The notes: generated by a model from the sequence alone, not told the origin. Positions 1 through 7,197 are shown, counted from the stretch's first letter. The stretch: DNA of 11,445 nucleotides from Desulfocapsa sp. (GCA_029942265.1 JAOZTO010000041.1:1-11445), one strand, 5' to 3'. Translations and numbers: made by a program.

Positions 1-56
1 TTTTCATTTAACGAAGAGATCGGGACAAAAGGCATTAAATCAACAGGCTCATACAT
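1..56 (-). CDS. Possible 5' fragment of an outward-facing gene (partial)
   Basis: On the minus strand an ATG at 56-54 opens a frame reading MYEPVDLMPFVPISSLNE that runs off the left edge. The right end of the window carries the same peptide with Asn in place of Tyr at residue 2, starting from a similarly placed ATG. I do not recognise the family. No good ribosome binding site precedes this copy, and its start is only 31 nt from the rnfC start on the opposite strand, which is tight for two divergent genes. The same bases are also open on the + strand in frame 1 up to a TAA at 82-84, so the coding strand is not certain. Confidence 0.3.
   Translation of the reverse strand, partial: MYEPVDLMPFVPISSLNE
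2..52 (+). repeat. Left arm of 51-bp terminal inverted repeat
   Basis: Positions 2-52 are the exact reverse complement of 11395-11445, 51 of 51 bases (core GAAGAGATCGGGAC at 13-26). Position 53 mismatches its partner, 54-56 match again, and then similarity stops. The arm lies one base from the window edge, so the true outer limit of the repeat is unknown. It may be the start of a repeated gene, a terminal repeat of a mobile unit, or a contig-end artefact. Confidence 0.95.
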
Positions 57-87
57 AACACTTAATTATTGCCGTTACCATTAATCT

Positions 88-1413
88 ATGAAATCGTTGC
101 TGACATTTCCAAAAGGTGGAACACATCCACCAGAATTTAAGACGCAAACAGAGAAATGTGCCATTGAAGTAATGGACGTTCCTGATGAGCTAGAACTAAT
201 CCTAGGCCAGCATATTGGAGCCCCCTGTACTCCAATTGTCTCCAGACGTACTGAAGTGAACGAAGGAGATATGGTTGCTGAAGTAACCAAAGGCTTAGGT
301 GTTCCTTTGCATACTCCTGTAGCGGGAAAAGTAAAGGCTCTTGCAACTTCCGGGCATCCGATTCGGGTAACTGCTCCATCAATCACTATTACTGTTGATC
401 ATGATGCGGAACCCAGGAAATATGAGAAACAGGATTGGCAGGGACTTGAAGTTTCAGAGCTGCTTGCCAGAGTGCATAATGCAGGTATTGTCGGTATTGG
501 TGGCGCTGGATTCCCCACTCACGTCAAATTAAGCCCTCCACCAGATTCTCCTGTGGACACACTGCTCTTGAATGGAGCTGAGTGTGAGCCTTATATAACC
601 TCTGATCATCGACAGATGCTTGAGCACAGTACAGAAGTTATTGAGGGTGCAAAGATCATTCTCAAAATACTGGGCATTACAGAATGTCATATAGGCATTG
701 AAAATAATAAAGCGGATGCCATCACAGCAATGAGTCAGGCGGCAGCACAATCATCAGCTGCTGATTGCAATTTTACTGTACAGACCTTGCAGGTAAAGTA
801 TCCGCAAGGATCTGAAAAACAGTTGATCCAGGCTATTACCGGACGTAAAGTACCTGCAATGGCACTTCCTTCTTCGGTTGGAGTGGTTGTTCACAATGTA
901 TCTACCGCTAAAGCCATTTATGATGCAGTGGTGTACAACAAACCGCTCTACGAAAAAGTGGTTACCATTGCCGGAAAAGGAATTAACCGACCAGCTAATC
1001 TTTTGGTGAAAGTCGGTACAAAAATTGGTGATATTGTCGATTTTCTTGGTGGAACAAAACCGGATCTCAGCAAGATTATTATGGGTGGCCCTATGATGGG
1101 TTTTGCTGTGTCTTCCCTTGATATTCCAATTACCAAAACCACATCGGCAATTCTTTTTCTTGCCGAAAGCGAAGTTGATAGCAATCCACATTCACAGTGT
1201 ATTCGTTGTGGATGGTGTATTGATGCCTGTCCCATGGGACTTGAGCCAAAGGAAATTGGGATTTACGTTGAAGCTAATCTTGCAGAAGAAACTGAACCAT
1301 TTGGTGTGTTTGATTGTTTTGAGTGTGGATCGTGTGCCTATGTATGTCCTGCAAAACGACCGCTTGTGCAGTTTATACGATTGGCAAAAATGAAAGCTCG
1401 AAGGCCACAGTAA
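88..1413 (+). CDS. rnfC: RnfC, NADH/FMN- and Fe-S-binding subunit of the Rnf complex
   Basis: This is the peripheral cytoplasmic subunit of the Rnf complex, taken to be the site of NAD(H) exchange. The N-terminus has the family pattern GGTHPPE, QHIGAP and a biotinyl-like loop (TPVAGKVKAL). A glycine-rich nucleotide/FMN loop GIGGAGFPTH starts at residue 136, followed by NGAECEPY at 162-169. Two [4Fe-4S] motifs lie near the C-terminus: C371-x2-C374-x2-C377-x3-C381-P and C410-x2-C413-x2-C416-x3-C420-P. The protein is 441 aa, a compact RnfC without the long C-terminal extension of enterobacterial RsxC. The ATG at 88 matches the family N-terminus and a stop lies in frame at 82-84, although no clear Shine-Dalgarno is visible. 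It is the first Rnf gene here; anything upstream is beyond the window. rnfD follows after 203 nt. Confidence 0.97.
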   Translation: MKSLLTFPKGGTHPPEFKTQTEKCAIEVMDVPDELELILGQHIGAPCTPIVSRRTEVNEGDMVAEVTKGLGVPLHTPVAGKVKALATSGHPIRVTAPSITITVDHDAEPRKYEKQDWQGLEVSELLARVHNAGIVGIGGAGFPTHVKLSPPPDSPVDTLLLNGAECEPYITSDHRQMLEHSTEVIEGAKIILKILGITECHIGIENNKADAITAMSQAAAQSSAADCNFTVQTLQVKYPQGSEKQLIQAITGRKVPAMALPSSVGVVVHNVSTAKAIYDAVVYNKPLYEKVVTIAGKGINRPANLLVKVGTKIGDIVDFLGGTKPDLSKIIMGGPMMGFAVSSLDIPITKTTSAILFLAESEVDSNPHSQCIRCGWCIDACPMGLEPKEIGIYVEANLAEETEPFGVFDCFECGSCAYVCPAKRPLVQFIRLAKMKARRPQ

Positions 1414-1467
1414 CAGAAATTGTAACTATTCAGTAATAATACTAAAACTTACAAAATAGTGTTTTTT

Positions 1468-1473
1468 TATAAT
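1468..1473 (+). promoter_or_regulatory. TATAAT box in the rnfC-rnfD gap (weak promoter candidate)
   Basis: The 203-nt gap between rnfC and rnfD is unusually long for this operon. It contains a perfect TATAAT at 1468-1473 after a T-run, but no convincing -35 element at 15-19 nt upstream. A perfect TTGACA lies at 1483-1488, but no good -10 sits 16-18 nt after it. The two boxes do not pair, so an internal promoter for rnfDGEA is possible but unproven. Confidence 0.2.
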
Positions 1474-1616
1474 GAGTAAGGTTTGACAAGCTCGTAAAAA
1501 GCTAACATGTATGGTGGCTAAGTAAAAAATTTCATATCCGATGCGCAATAATTAACAAATTGCAGCAACGAAGGAGATGAAGAGCTTTTACAACGCCATC
1601 AGGTTTGAGGAGAGTC

Positions 1617-2669
1617 GTGAGTAAAGAGCAAGGTACAAATGATCAGATAGCTGCGACGGGAGGGTGGAAAGTTTCTATTTCCCCTCACGTAAAGAGTAGC
1701 GAGTCGGTCGAAAAAATCATGTGGACTGTTGTGGCCTGTCTTGTACCGCCACTTATTTTATCAGTATTTATTTTTGGAATACAAACCCTCTTCATAACTG
1801 CTGTATCAGTTGTCAGTTGTGTTGTTGTCGAGGTTATAAGCCAAAAAACCCTGGGAAGAGAAGTTACCATAAAAGATGGAAGTGCAGTTCTTACCGGATT
1901 GCTTCTGGCTTTCGTTATTCCACCAGGAGTTTCACCACTTCTACCAGTGCTAGCAGCTATCTTTGCAATTTATATAGGCAAGCATCTCCTTGGTGGCATT
2001 GGATATAACTTCTTCAATCCTGCACTTCTTGGACGTGCATTCCTGCTCGCCTCTTTTCCTGTGGCTATGACTTCTGCTTGGTTATCTCCAGTGGAAGGAT
2101 TTGGCATTTTTTCTTACCTTGGGGCATCAGTTGATGCTGTATCAACAGCGACTCCGCTAGCAGTTATGAAAGAGCAGGGAGTTGCCGCATTTACAGAGAT
2201 GTTTGGTAGCGGTCCTAGTTTGTACGGAAGCTTTTTTCTCGGCTGGCGGCCAGGCTGTATAGGTGAAACTTCCAGTTTCCTTCTCGTTCTTGGTGGCTTG
2301 TATCTTATGTATAGAGGATATATTTCCTGGCAGATTCCGGTGTCGATTCTTGCCACAATCGCTCTCTTGTCCTGGGTATTTGGCGGAGTAACCTATTTCA
2401 GCGGTGATCCTTTATTGGCTATTCTTTCCGGTGGTGCAATACTTGGAGCGTTTTTTATGGCAACGGATTATGTGACAAGTCCGTCTAATAAAACTTCTCA
2501 AATACTTTTTGGTATTGGTATCGGCGCCCTCACGGTTCTTATTCGAATTAAAGGCGGATACCCTGAAGGTATCTGTTATGCGATCCTTCTTATGAATCCT
2601 CTCAGTACTGTATTTGATAGCTGGTTTAAACCAAAGCGTTTTGCTCCTCCAGTGGGAGATGCGAAATGA
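1617..2669 (+). CDS. rnfD: RnfD, membrane subunit with covalent FMN site
   Basis: This is an integral membrane subunit (NqrB/RnfD family) that carries covalently bound FMN in the electron path. I chose the GTG at 1617, preceded by GAGGAG at 1607-1612, over a TTG at 1605 that has no binding site; this gives 350 aa. Multiple hydrophobic segments run through the protein. Family landmarks are NPALLGRAFL (134-143), the flavinylation region D173-A-V-S-T-A-T179-P with Thr179 as the likely FMN acceptor, CIGETSS (214-220), ATDYVTSP (282-289) and GGYPEG (313-318). The stop overlaps the rnfG start (ATGA at 2666-2669), so translation of the pair is probably coupled. The acceptor motif has Thr where the textbook Dxx(S/T)GAT pattern has Gly; this position seems variable in RnfD. 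Confidence 0.96.
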   Translation: MSKEQGTNDQIAATGGWKVSISPHVKSSESVEKIMWTVVACLVPPLILSVFIFGIQTLFITAVSVVSCVVVEVISQKTLGREVTIKDGSAVLTGLLLAFVIPPGVSPLLPVLAAIFAIYIGKHLLGGIGYNFFNPALLGRAFLLASFPVAMTSAWLSPVEGFGIFSYLGASVDAVSTATPLAVMKEQGVAAFTEMFGSGPSLYGSFFLGWRPGCIGETSSFLLVLGGLYLMYRGYISWQIPVSILATIALLSWVFGGVTYFSGDPLLAILSGGAILGAFFMATDYVTSPSNKTSQILFGIGIGALTVLIRIKGGYPEGICYAILLMNPLSTVFDSWFKPKRFAPPVGDAK

Positions 2670-3556
2670 AAGATATCATAACAATTGTAATACGTTTGAC
2701 TGTATCTTGCCTTATGGCGGCAACGGTTATGGGTTTGTGTTTTATCTTTACAAGTAGTGCAAAAAAACACAACGAACATGTTCGAGAACAGCGGGTCATG
2801 TATGAGCTTCTTGGCTATGACGCAGGTGCAGAAATACCTGAATCTGTATCACTGTATGAAATCTACCGGTATGTGGTTTCAAGAGGTACTGGGCAATCTA
2901 TCGCCTATCTCCTGCCTGAAGGAGAAGACGATAATTTTCTCTTTGTGGAAATTGATCTTGACGGAAAATTTCTCAACGCAAAACCCATGGAGATGAGTGA
3001 GCAGGATGCTCTGGAACATGATGTTCGTACCAAGCATATTCAGGCAGATCTTGGTGAAACAGTTCACGCTGAGTTTGCCGATCAAATTTTAATTGCAACC
3101 GATGATGGCAAGCGGACTGCTTATATAATTGGTGGCAAGTTTCAGGGATTCAAAACGTTTATCAACGTGATGATGGCAGTGAAACCTGATTTCAGTATCC
3201 TTGGTCTTGAAATTCTTGAGCATGAAGAAGATCCTGGTCTGGGCGCAGAAATTGAACAAGACTATTTCAAAAACCAGTTCAAGGACAAACCATTCGAAGC
3301 CTTAAAGGTTGTAGATGTTGTAAAAGCTCCTATTCCAGATGATTATCTCAAGGCATTGAATAACAAGGTAAGTGAGGAAGATGTTTTAAAATTCCGTGAA
3401 CAGTACAAAGACAAGGATATTTATGCCATCACAGGCGCTACTATTTCAACCCGAGCGGTGAGTAATGGTGTAAAGGCAATCGTAATGAAGTTTGCTTATC
3501 GTGTAACTGTTTTGGATAAAGTGCTTGAAGCAGAACATATCGCAGTGCCCTTTTAA
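2666..3556 (+). CDS. rnfG: RnfG, extracytoplasmic FMN-binding subunit
   Basis: RnfG (NqrC/RnfG family) is anchored by one N-terminal transmembrane helix (about residues 7-31) with its FMN domain outside the cytoplasmic membrane. Visible signatures are HEEDPGLGAEI (family pattern ETPGLGA) and the C-terminal flavin motif YAITGATIST, where Thr259 is the expected FMN acceptor for ApbE. At 296 aa it is longer than many RnfG proteins, because of an acidic segment at about residues 45-130 that makes it closer in size to NqrC. The Asp normally six residues before the acceptor Thr is Tyr253 here. The start overlaps the rnfD stop by 4 nt; rnfE follows after 18 nt. Confidence 0.95.
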   Translation: MKDIITIVIRLTVSCLMAATVMGLCFIFTSSAKKHNEHVREQRVMYELLGYDAGAEIPESVSLYEIYRYVVSRGTGQSIAYLLPEGEDDNFLFVEIDLDGKFLNAKPMEMSEQDALEHDVRTKHIQADLGETVHAEFADQILIATDDGKRTAYIIGGKFQGFKTFINVMMAVKPDFSILGLEILEHEEDPGLGAEIEQDYFKNQFKDKPFEALKVVDVVKAPIPDDYLKALNNKVSEEDVLKFREQYKDKDIYAITGATISTRAVSNGVKAIVMKFAYRVTVLDKVLEAEHIAVPF

Positions 3557-3574
3557 CCTGTAGAGGAAATTAAC

Positions 3575-4192
3575 GTGGCAAATGATAAATCAAGTATACA
3601 ACTGGTAACCAGGGGTATATTAAGTGAAAATCCAATTTTTAAACTGGCACTTTCCATGTGTCCGGCTGTTGGTATTTCAACTACGGTTATGAATGGAATC
3701 ATGCTCGGAATAGCGGTACTTTTTGTACAGGTTTTTTCCAGTGTAACGATTTCAATCTTCAAAAATATGATTCATCCTCGTATTCGAATACCAACATATA
3801 CCTTAACTATTGCCACATGGGTAACTGTTATTGACCTGGTGTTGGCAGCCTATATGCCTGAAGCATATGCGAAAATGGGTATTTTTGTTAAGCTGATCGT
3901 AGCCTTTGCAATCATCACCATGCGTCTTGAAATGTTTGCCTGTAAAGAACCTGTTAAGGATTCCTTCTGGGATGGCATCGGTATGGGACTTGGCTTTATG
4001 GTTGGTATGATGGCGATTGGCTTTATCAGAGAACTTTTAGGTTCTGGAGCTATTCTTGGACATGACGTTCTTGGCTTCAAACCATTGTTATTCTTCATCC
4101 TTCCAAGTGCTGGTTTTTTTGTGGTGGGATTGATGATGGCATTTTTTAACTGGATAGAAGTCTATTATAAACGCACAAAAGGGTTGCAATAA
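3575..4192 (+). CDS. rnfE: RnfE, core membrane subunit lacking one conserved Cys
   Basis: RnfE (RnfA/RnfE/NqrD family) is one of two homologous six-helix core subunits. It begins at GTG 3575 with AGAGGAA at 3562-3568 as binding site and is 205 aa. The N-terminal half follows the family (NPIFKLALSMCPAVG, then VMNGIMLG), with Cys29 in the first half-helix motif. In the second motif the family usually reads NCIILGRAEAFA, but here the sequence is FAIITMRLEMFA: the cysteine is Ala112, with a non-standard Cys123 eleven residues later. Positive charges near the N-terminus (R and K before the first helix, HPRIRIP after the second) suggest N-terminus inside, opposite to RnfA. The stop overlaps the rnfA ATG by one base (TAATG). 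Confidence 0.94.
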   Translation: MANDKSSIQLVTRGILSENPIFKLALSMCPAVGISTTVMNGIMLGIAVLFVQVFSSVTISIFKNMIHPRIRIPTYTLTIATWVTVIDLVLAAYMPEAYAKMGIFVKLIVAFAIITMRLEMFACKEPVKDSFWDGIGMGLGFMVGMMAIGFIRELLGSGAILGHDVLGFKPLLFFILPSAGFFVVGLMMAFFNWIEVYYKRTKGLQ

Positions 4193-5130
4193 TGGTATTT
4201 GCAAAAACTAAATCTCTCCTGCTGACACTACTATTTTTGTTAGCACCACTTTGTGTTTCTGCGGAAACGCTCGTTGTTGAGCAAAGTTTTAATGGAGATC
4301 ATGAAATTCAGGCCACTTTCGCAACTGCTGCTGACAAAGCTGTTGCCGAAGATATTAGCCGATACACCGTATTCGAAGAACAGGATCCGGATATCAGGCT
4401 GACTATTACATCTGCAAAGCTTGGTGCTGATGGTAAAAATGTATCTCTTCACTTCGCAGATCCTCTTAACACTGCAAACACACATGTGGTTGCAATGAAA
4501 GGTTCTGGAGAAGCTGAACAAACACTCTTTAAAGTGTCGAAATCCTATTTGGGATATCTGTTTGGTATCTTCATTTCTGCGCTCCTGATCAATAACTTTG
4601 TTTTTACCAAGTATTTGGGATTGTGTGTATTTTTTGGTACTTCAAAGAAAAAGAGTACAGCAAAAGGTATGGGCGTTGTGTTTACGCTCGTCATGGTTGT
4701 TTCTGCGATAATGAGTTGGTTTTTCTACCAGTTTATTCTTATACCATACGATCTTAATTTTCTACAGATTGTGGTCTTTATTGGTTTGGTGTCCCTCACT
4801 GTACAGGCGGTGGATACTATTCTAAGAAAGGTAAACCCCATACTGTTCAACTCTTTTGGCGTGTTCCTGGTGCTGGTTATTGCAAACTGTGTCATCATTG
4901 CCGTACCGCTGATTGTTGCTAATAATAATTACAATTTTTTTGAAACGCTTATGCTGGCACTAGGGGCTGGCGGTGGTTTTCTCCTTGCACTCTATTTGAT
5001 GAGTGCAGTGAGTGAACGTCTGCAACTGGCAAATATTCCACCTACATTTAAAGGGCTTCCCATCGCTTTTATAGTAGCTGGACAGTTTGCCATGGCTTTT
5101 CTTGGTTTTTCAGGATTACAGGTTTTTTAG
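4192..5130 (+). CDS. rnfA: RnfA with an N-terminal secreted Ig-like extension
   Basis: The C-terminal part, from about residue 118 (YLGYLFGIFISALLINNFVF) to the end (GFSGLQVF), is a full RnfA core with six helices. It has both conserved membrane cysteines, C145 in LGLCVFFG and C233 in IANCVII, expected to hold a 2Fe-2S cluster with RnfE. RnfA is usually about 190 aa; this protein is 312. The extra N-terminus has a signal peptide (residues 1-24, likely cleavage after CVSA) and then about 90 residues with an alternating beta-strand pattern (IQATFAT, SRYTVFEE, ITSAKLGADGKNVSLHFADP, HVVAMKG). That pattern recalls SbsA/Big-type bacterial Ig-like domains. The SKKKSTAK loop after the first core helix predicts N-terminus outside, so a periplasmic domain fits the topology. 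The frame is continuous and starts directly at the rnfE stop. Confidence 0.93.
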   Translation: MVFAKTKSLLLTLLFLLAPLCVSAETLVVEQSFNGDHEIQATFATAADKAVAEDISRYTVFEEQDPDIRLTITSAKLGADGKNVSLHFADPLNTANTHVVAMKGSGEAEQTLFKVSKSYLGYLFGIFISALLINNFVFTKYLGLCVFFGTSKKKSTAKGMGVVFTLVMVVSAIMSWFFYQFILIPYDLNFLQIVVFIGLVSLTVQAVDTILRKVNPILFNSFGVFLVLVIANCVIIAVPLIVANNNYNFFETLMLALGAGGGFLLALYLMSAVSERLQLANIPPTFKGLPIAFIVAGQFAMAFLGFSGLQVF

Positions 5131-5150
5131 CAGGTGTATTGAATCCGAAG

Positions 5151-5180
5151 TTTACAACAGGGAAGTACTATTTTTAGAAT
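5151..5180 (+). promoter_or_regulatory. Candidate promoter upstream of rnfB
   Basis: TTTACA (5151-5156) and TAGAAT (5175-5180) each match the sigma-70 boxes at five of six positions, with an 18-nt spacer. It sits in the 103-nt gap between rnfA and rnfB and would start transcription near 5187, within the neighbouring inverted repeat. It could give rnfB and apbE expression independent of the upstream genes. The call rests on motif match only. Confidence 0.35.
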
Positions 5181-5182
5181 GA

Positions 5183-5200
5183 CGGTTTTGTCAAAAACCG
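5183..5200 (+). promoter_or_regulatory. Inverted repeat / hairpin between rnfA and rnfB
   Basis: CGGTTTT (5183-5189) and AAAACCG (5194-5200) form a perfect 7-bp stem with loop GTCA. No T-run follows (next bases AATTTGATAA), so it does not look like an intrinsic terminator. It could be an operator placed just after the candidate -10 box, or an RNA stem that affects processing or stability of the rnf message. Confidence 0.45.
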
Positions 5201-5233
5201 AATTTGATAATTGGAATGTGAGAGTAAAAAAAT

Positions 5234-6109
5234 ATGGATCCGGCATTAATTAAAATAGCAATAGGCGGTCTGGTTTTACTTGGCTGTATCGGGCTGTTTT
5301 TTGGCATTGGCCTGGCACTGGCCGCCCACAAGTTCGCAGTTGAAGTGAACCCCCTCATCGAGGAAGTTGTTGAATCTTTACCGATGGCACAGTGTGGTGG
5401 GTGTGGCTTTCCAGGATGTGAAGGCTATGCCATTGCGGTTGTTAATGATCCTGATGTTCCGCCAAATCTCTGTTTTCCCGGTAAAGAACCGGTGGCAAAC
5501 AGGGTAGCAGAGCTAACAGGCAAAAAAATGGTCGCTGTTGAAGATCAGATTGCCCTAGTCCGCTGTTCACGAATCGAGGGACGAGTAAGCCACAAACATG
5601 AATATTATGGTTTTGCCTCGTGTACTGCTGCAAATATCAGTTTTGGTGGGCCATCATCTTGTCAGTATGCCTGTATTGGCCTTGGAGAATGCGCTGATGC
5701 CTGTCCGTTCGATGCAATTGATATGGTGGAAAATTTTCCCATGGTCAATCCGGATAAATGTGTAAGTTGTGGTGTGTGTGTGGCCGCATGTCCTAAAAAC
5801 ATAATTGAATTGCAAACCCTTAAGGCTCGCGTCTATGTGCCGTGTTCTACCAAAGACCTTGGGAAAATTGTAAAAGGTGTGTGTGAAGTTGGGTGTATTG
5901 GATGTAAGATGTGTGTTAAGGCATGCCCAGCTGATGCTGTGAAGTACGAAGGTAATATAATTGTAATAGATCATGCACTGTGCATTGAATATGGGACAGA
6001 ATGTGAAACTGCCTGTGTAACAAAATGTCCACGTGATATATTCAGACACTATGAAGGGCGACAGGCGATAGTTCGAAATGCCGAAGATGGCCTGAAAATG
6101 GCTGGATAA
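5234..6109 (+). CDS. rnfB: RnfB, multi-cluster ferredoxin-type subunit
   Basis: RnfB is the entry point for electrons from reduced ferredoxin. One N-terminal membrane helix (about residues 6-30) anchors a cytoplasmic Fe-S domain. The Fes-type motif is C54-x2-C57-x4-C62 with C80. Ferredoxin-like sets follow: C143/C147/C153/C157, C176-x2-C179-x2-C182-x3-C186-P, C221-x2-C224-x2-C227-x3-C231-P, and an unusual last set C250/C257/C261/C265. That predicts about five clusters, more than the roughly 190-aa gammaproteobacterial RnfB and like the long RnfB proteins of anaerobes. The ATG at 5234 follows a purine-rich stretch (GTGAGAG) rather than a strong Shine-Dalgarno. apbE begins 35 nt after the stop. 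Confidence 0.96.
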   Translation: MDPALIKIAIGGLVLLGCIGLFFGIGLALAAHKFAVEVNPLIEEVVESLPMAQCGGCGFPGCEGYAIAVVNDPDVPPNLCFPGKEPVANRVAELTGKKMVAVEDQIALVRCSRIEGRVSHKHEYYGFASCTAANISFGGPSSCQYACIGLGECADACPFDAIDMVENFPMVNPDKCVSCGVCVAACPKNIIELQTLKARVYVPCSTKDLGKIVKGVCEVGCIGCKMCVKACPADAVKYEGNIIVIDHALCIEYGTECETACVTKCPRDIFRHYEGRQAIVRNAEDGLKMAG

Positions 6110-6144
6110 CTGCCGCTTACTAATTTTTTAGATTGGAAACTGAT

Positions 6145-7194
6145 ATGAAAACTCCTGAAACTTCCTGTGATCACAAAAGAAGATCATTTTTGAAACTCTC
6201 CGGCCTACTTGGCCTTGGTGCTGCGTCTGCAACTCTTTTACCAGCTGAAAGCGCAGAAGCCTTTCTCTTTGGTAATAAAGAATATAAGGTTACCAAAACC
6301 CGTTTATCCATGGGCACATTTGTTGCTATGACTGCAATACACTCGTCACGTGATGAGGCAGAACAGGCAATTGGTCTGGCATTTGAAGAAATTGACAGAT
6401 TAAGTGCTTTGTTGAGCCATTATGAATCCAACTCAGCAATTGGGGCATTGAATACATCTGGTACTCTTGAAGGGCCACCGCAAGAAGTTATCGAACTTAT
6501 TGCACGCTCTCTCTACTATAACCGTGAAACCAACGGTGCTTTTGATATTACAGTAAAGCCTCTTGTGGATCTCTATAAGAACAGCTTTGCGGCTGATACA
6601 AAACCTACTGAAAATGAAATTAGCCGTACTTTAAAGCTTGTAAACAGTGCCAAATTGAAGTTTCAGGGAGGATCACTTGCCTTTGCTGACAGTGATATGG
6701 GTATAACTCTTGATGGTATTGCCAAAGGGTATATTGTTGATAAGGCATCTGATGTGTTAGCTGCAAATGGTGTCGCTAATCACCTGATCAATGCTGGTGG
6801 TGATATTCGTACAAGTGGTCTTGCAGCCAGAGGAAAAGCGTGGACAGTAGCCATACAAGATCCTAATAAATCAAAAGAATATCCTGATATTATTACTATG
6901 AAAGATGGTGCCATTGCCACATCCGGTAATTACGAAATTTACTATGATAATGAAAAATTATTTCATCATATTATAAATGGTCGTACCGGACACTCTCCAC
7001 ATCTGTCTAGTAGTGTAACGGTGCTTGCCCCAACAGTGATGGACGCAGATGCCATGGCGACCAGTGTCTTTGTAATGGAACCTGTCGTTGGTGTGCAGTT
7101 TGTTAATAATCAGCCGGAATGCGAATGCTTCGTTGTGGGAAGCAAGGGTGACGTTAGCCAATCGCGTGGATGGGATACCGTCACAAACAGCTGA
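6145..7194 (+). CDS. apbE: ApbE, Tat-exported FAD:protein FMN transferase
   Basis: ApbE transfers FMN from FAD to Thr residues of RnfD and RnfG outside the cytoplasmic membrane. I chose the ATG at 6145 (349 aa) over an upstream TTG at 6133. A twin-arginine signal is clear: KRRSFLK with R12-R13, then a hydrophobic stretch and a possible AEA cleavage site. ApbE landmarks in order: GTFVAM, LLSHYESNSAIGALN, GAFDITVKPL (131-140), DGIAKGY (190-196), NAGGDIRTSG (216-225), HHIINGRTG (275-283) and DADAMATSVFVM (300-311, metal-binding region). The usual HIIDPRTG reads IINGRTG here, with Gly instead of Pro. There is no lipobox. It lies 35 nt after rnfB and is the last gene of the cluster; its stop is 3 nt from the stop of the convergent ThDP enzyme gene. 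Confidence 0.95.
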   Translation: MKTPETSCDHKRRSFLKLSGLLGLGAASATLLPAESAEAFLFGNKEYKVTKTRLSMGTFVAMTAIHSSRDEAEQAIGLAFEEIDRLSALLSHYESNSAIGALNTSGTLEGPPQEVIELIARSLYYNRETNGAFDITVKPLVDLYKNSFAADTKPTENEISRTLKLVNSAKLKFQGGSLAFADSDMGITLDGIAKGYIVDKASDVLAANGVANHLINAGGDIRTSGLAARGKAWTVAIQDPNKSKEYPDIITMKDGAIATSGNYEIYYDNEKLFHHIINGRTGHSPHLSSSVTVLAPTVMDADAMATSVFVMEPVVGVQFVNNQPECECFVVGSKGDVSQSRGWDTVTNS

Positions 7195-7197
7195 GTT

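Noticed and set aside
754..1191. Longer open frames on the strand opposite rnfC and the other rnf genes
   Set aside because: They lie fully inside well-supported genes, have low-complexity or Cys/His/Asn-rich translations and no recognisable domain; they are shadows.
1425..1467. Possible terminator after rnfC: ACTATT/AATAGT followed by a T-run
   Set aside because: The stem is six A/T-rich pairs with a 24-nt loop and would be too weak; the T-run alone is not enough in this A+T-rich gap.
1605..1616. TTG start giving four more residues on RnfD
   Set aside because: GTG at 1617 has GAGGAG at a usable distance; the TTG has none.
1577..1624. 15-codon frame (MKSFYNAIRFEESRE) ending over the rnfD start
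   Set aside because: The AAGGAG touches the ATG with no spacing, so it should not initiate well; there is no other support.
5179..5253. 24-codon frame starting inside the rnfA-rnfB gap
   Set aside because: It has no well-placed ribosome binding site, overlaps the rnfB start, and covers the hairpin; likely chance.
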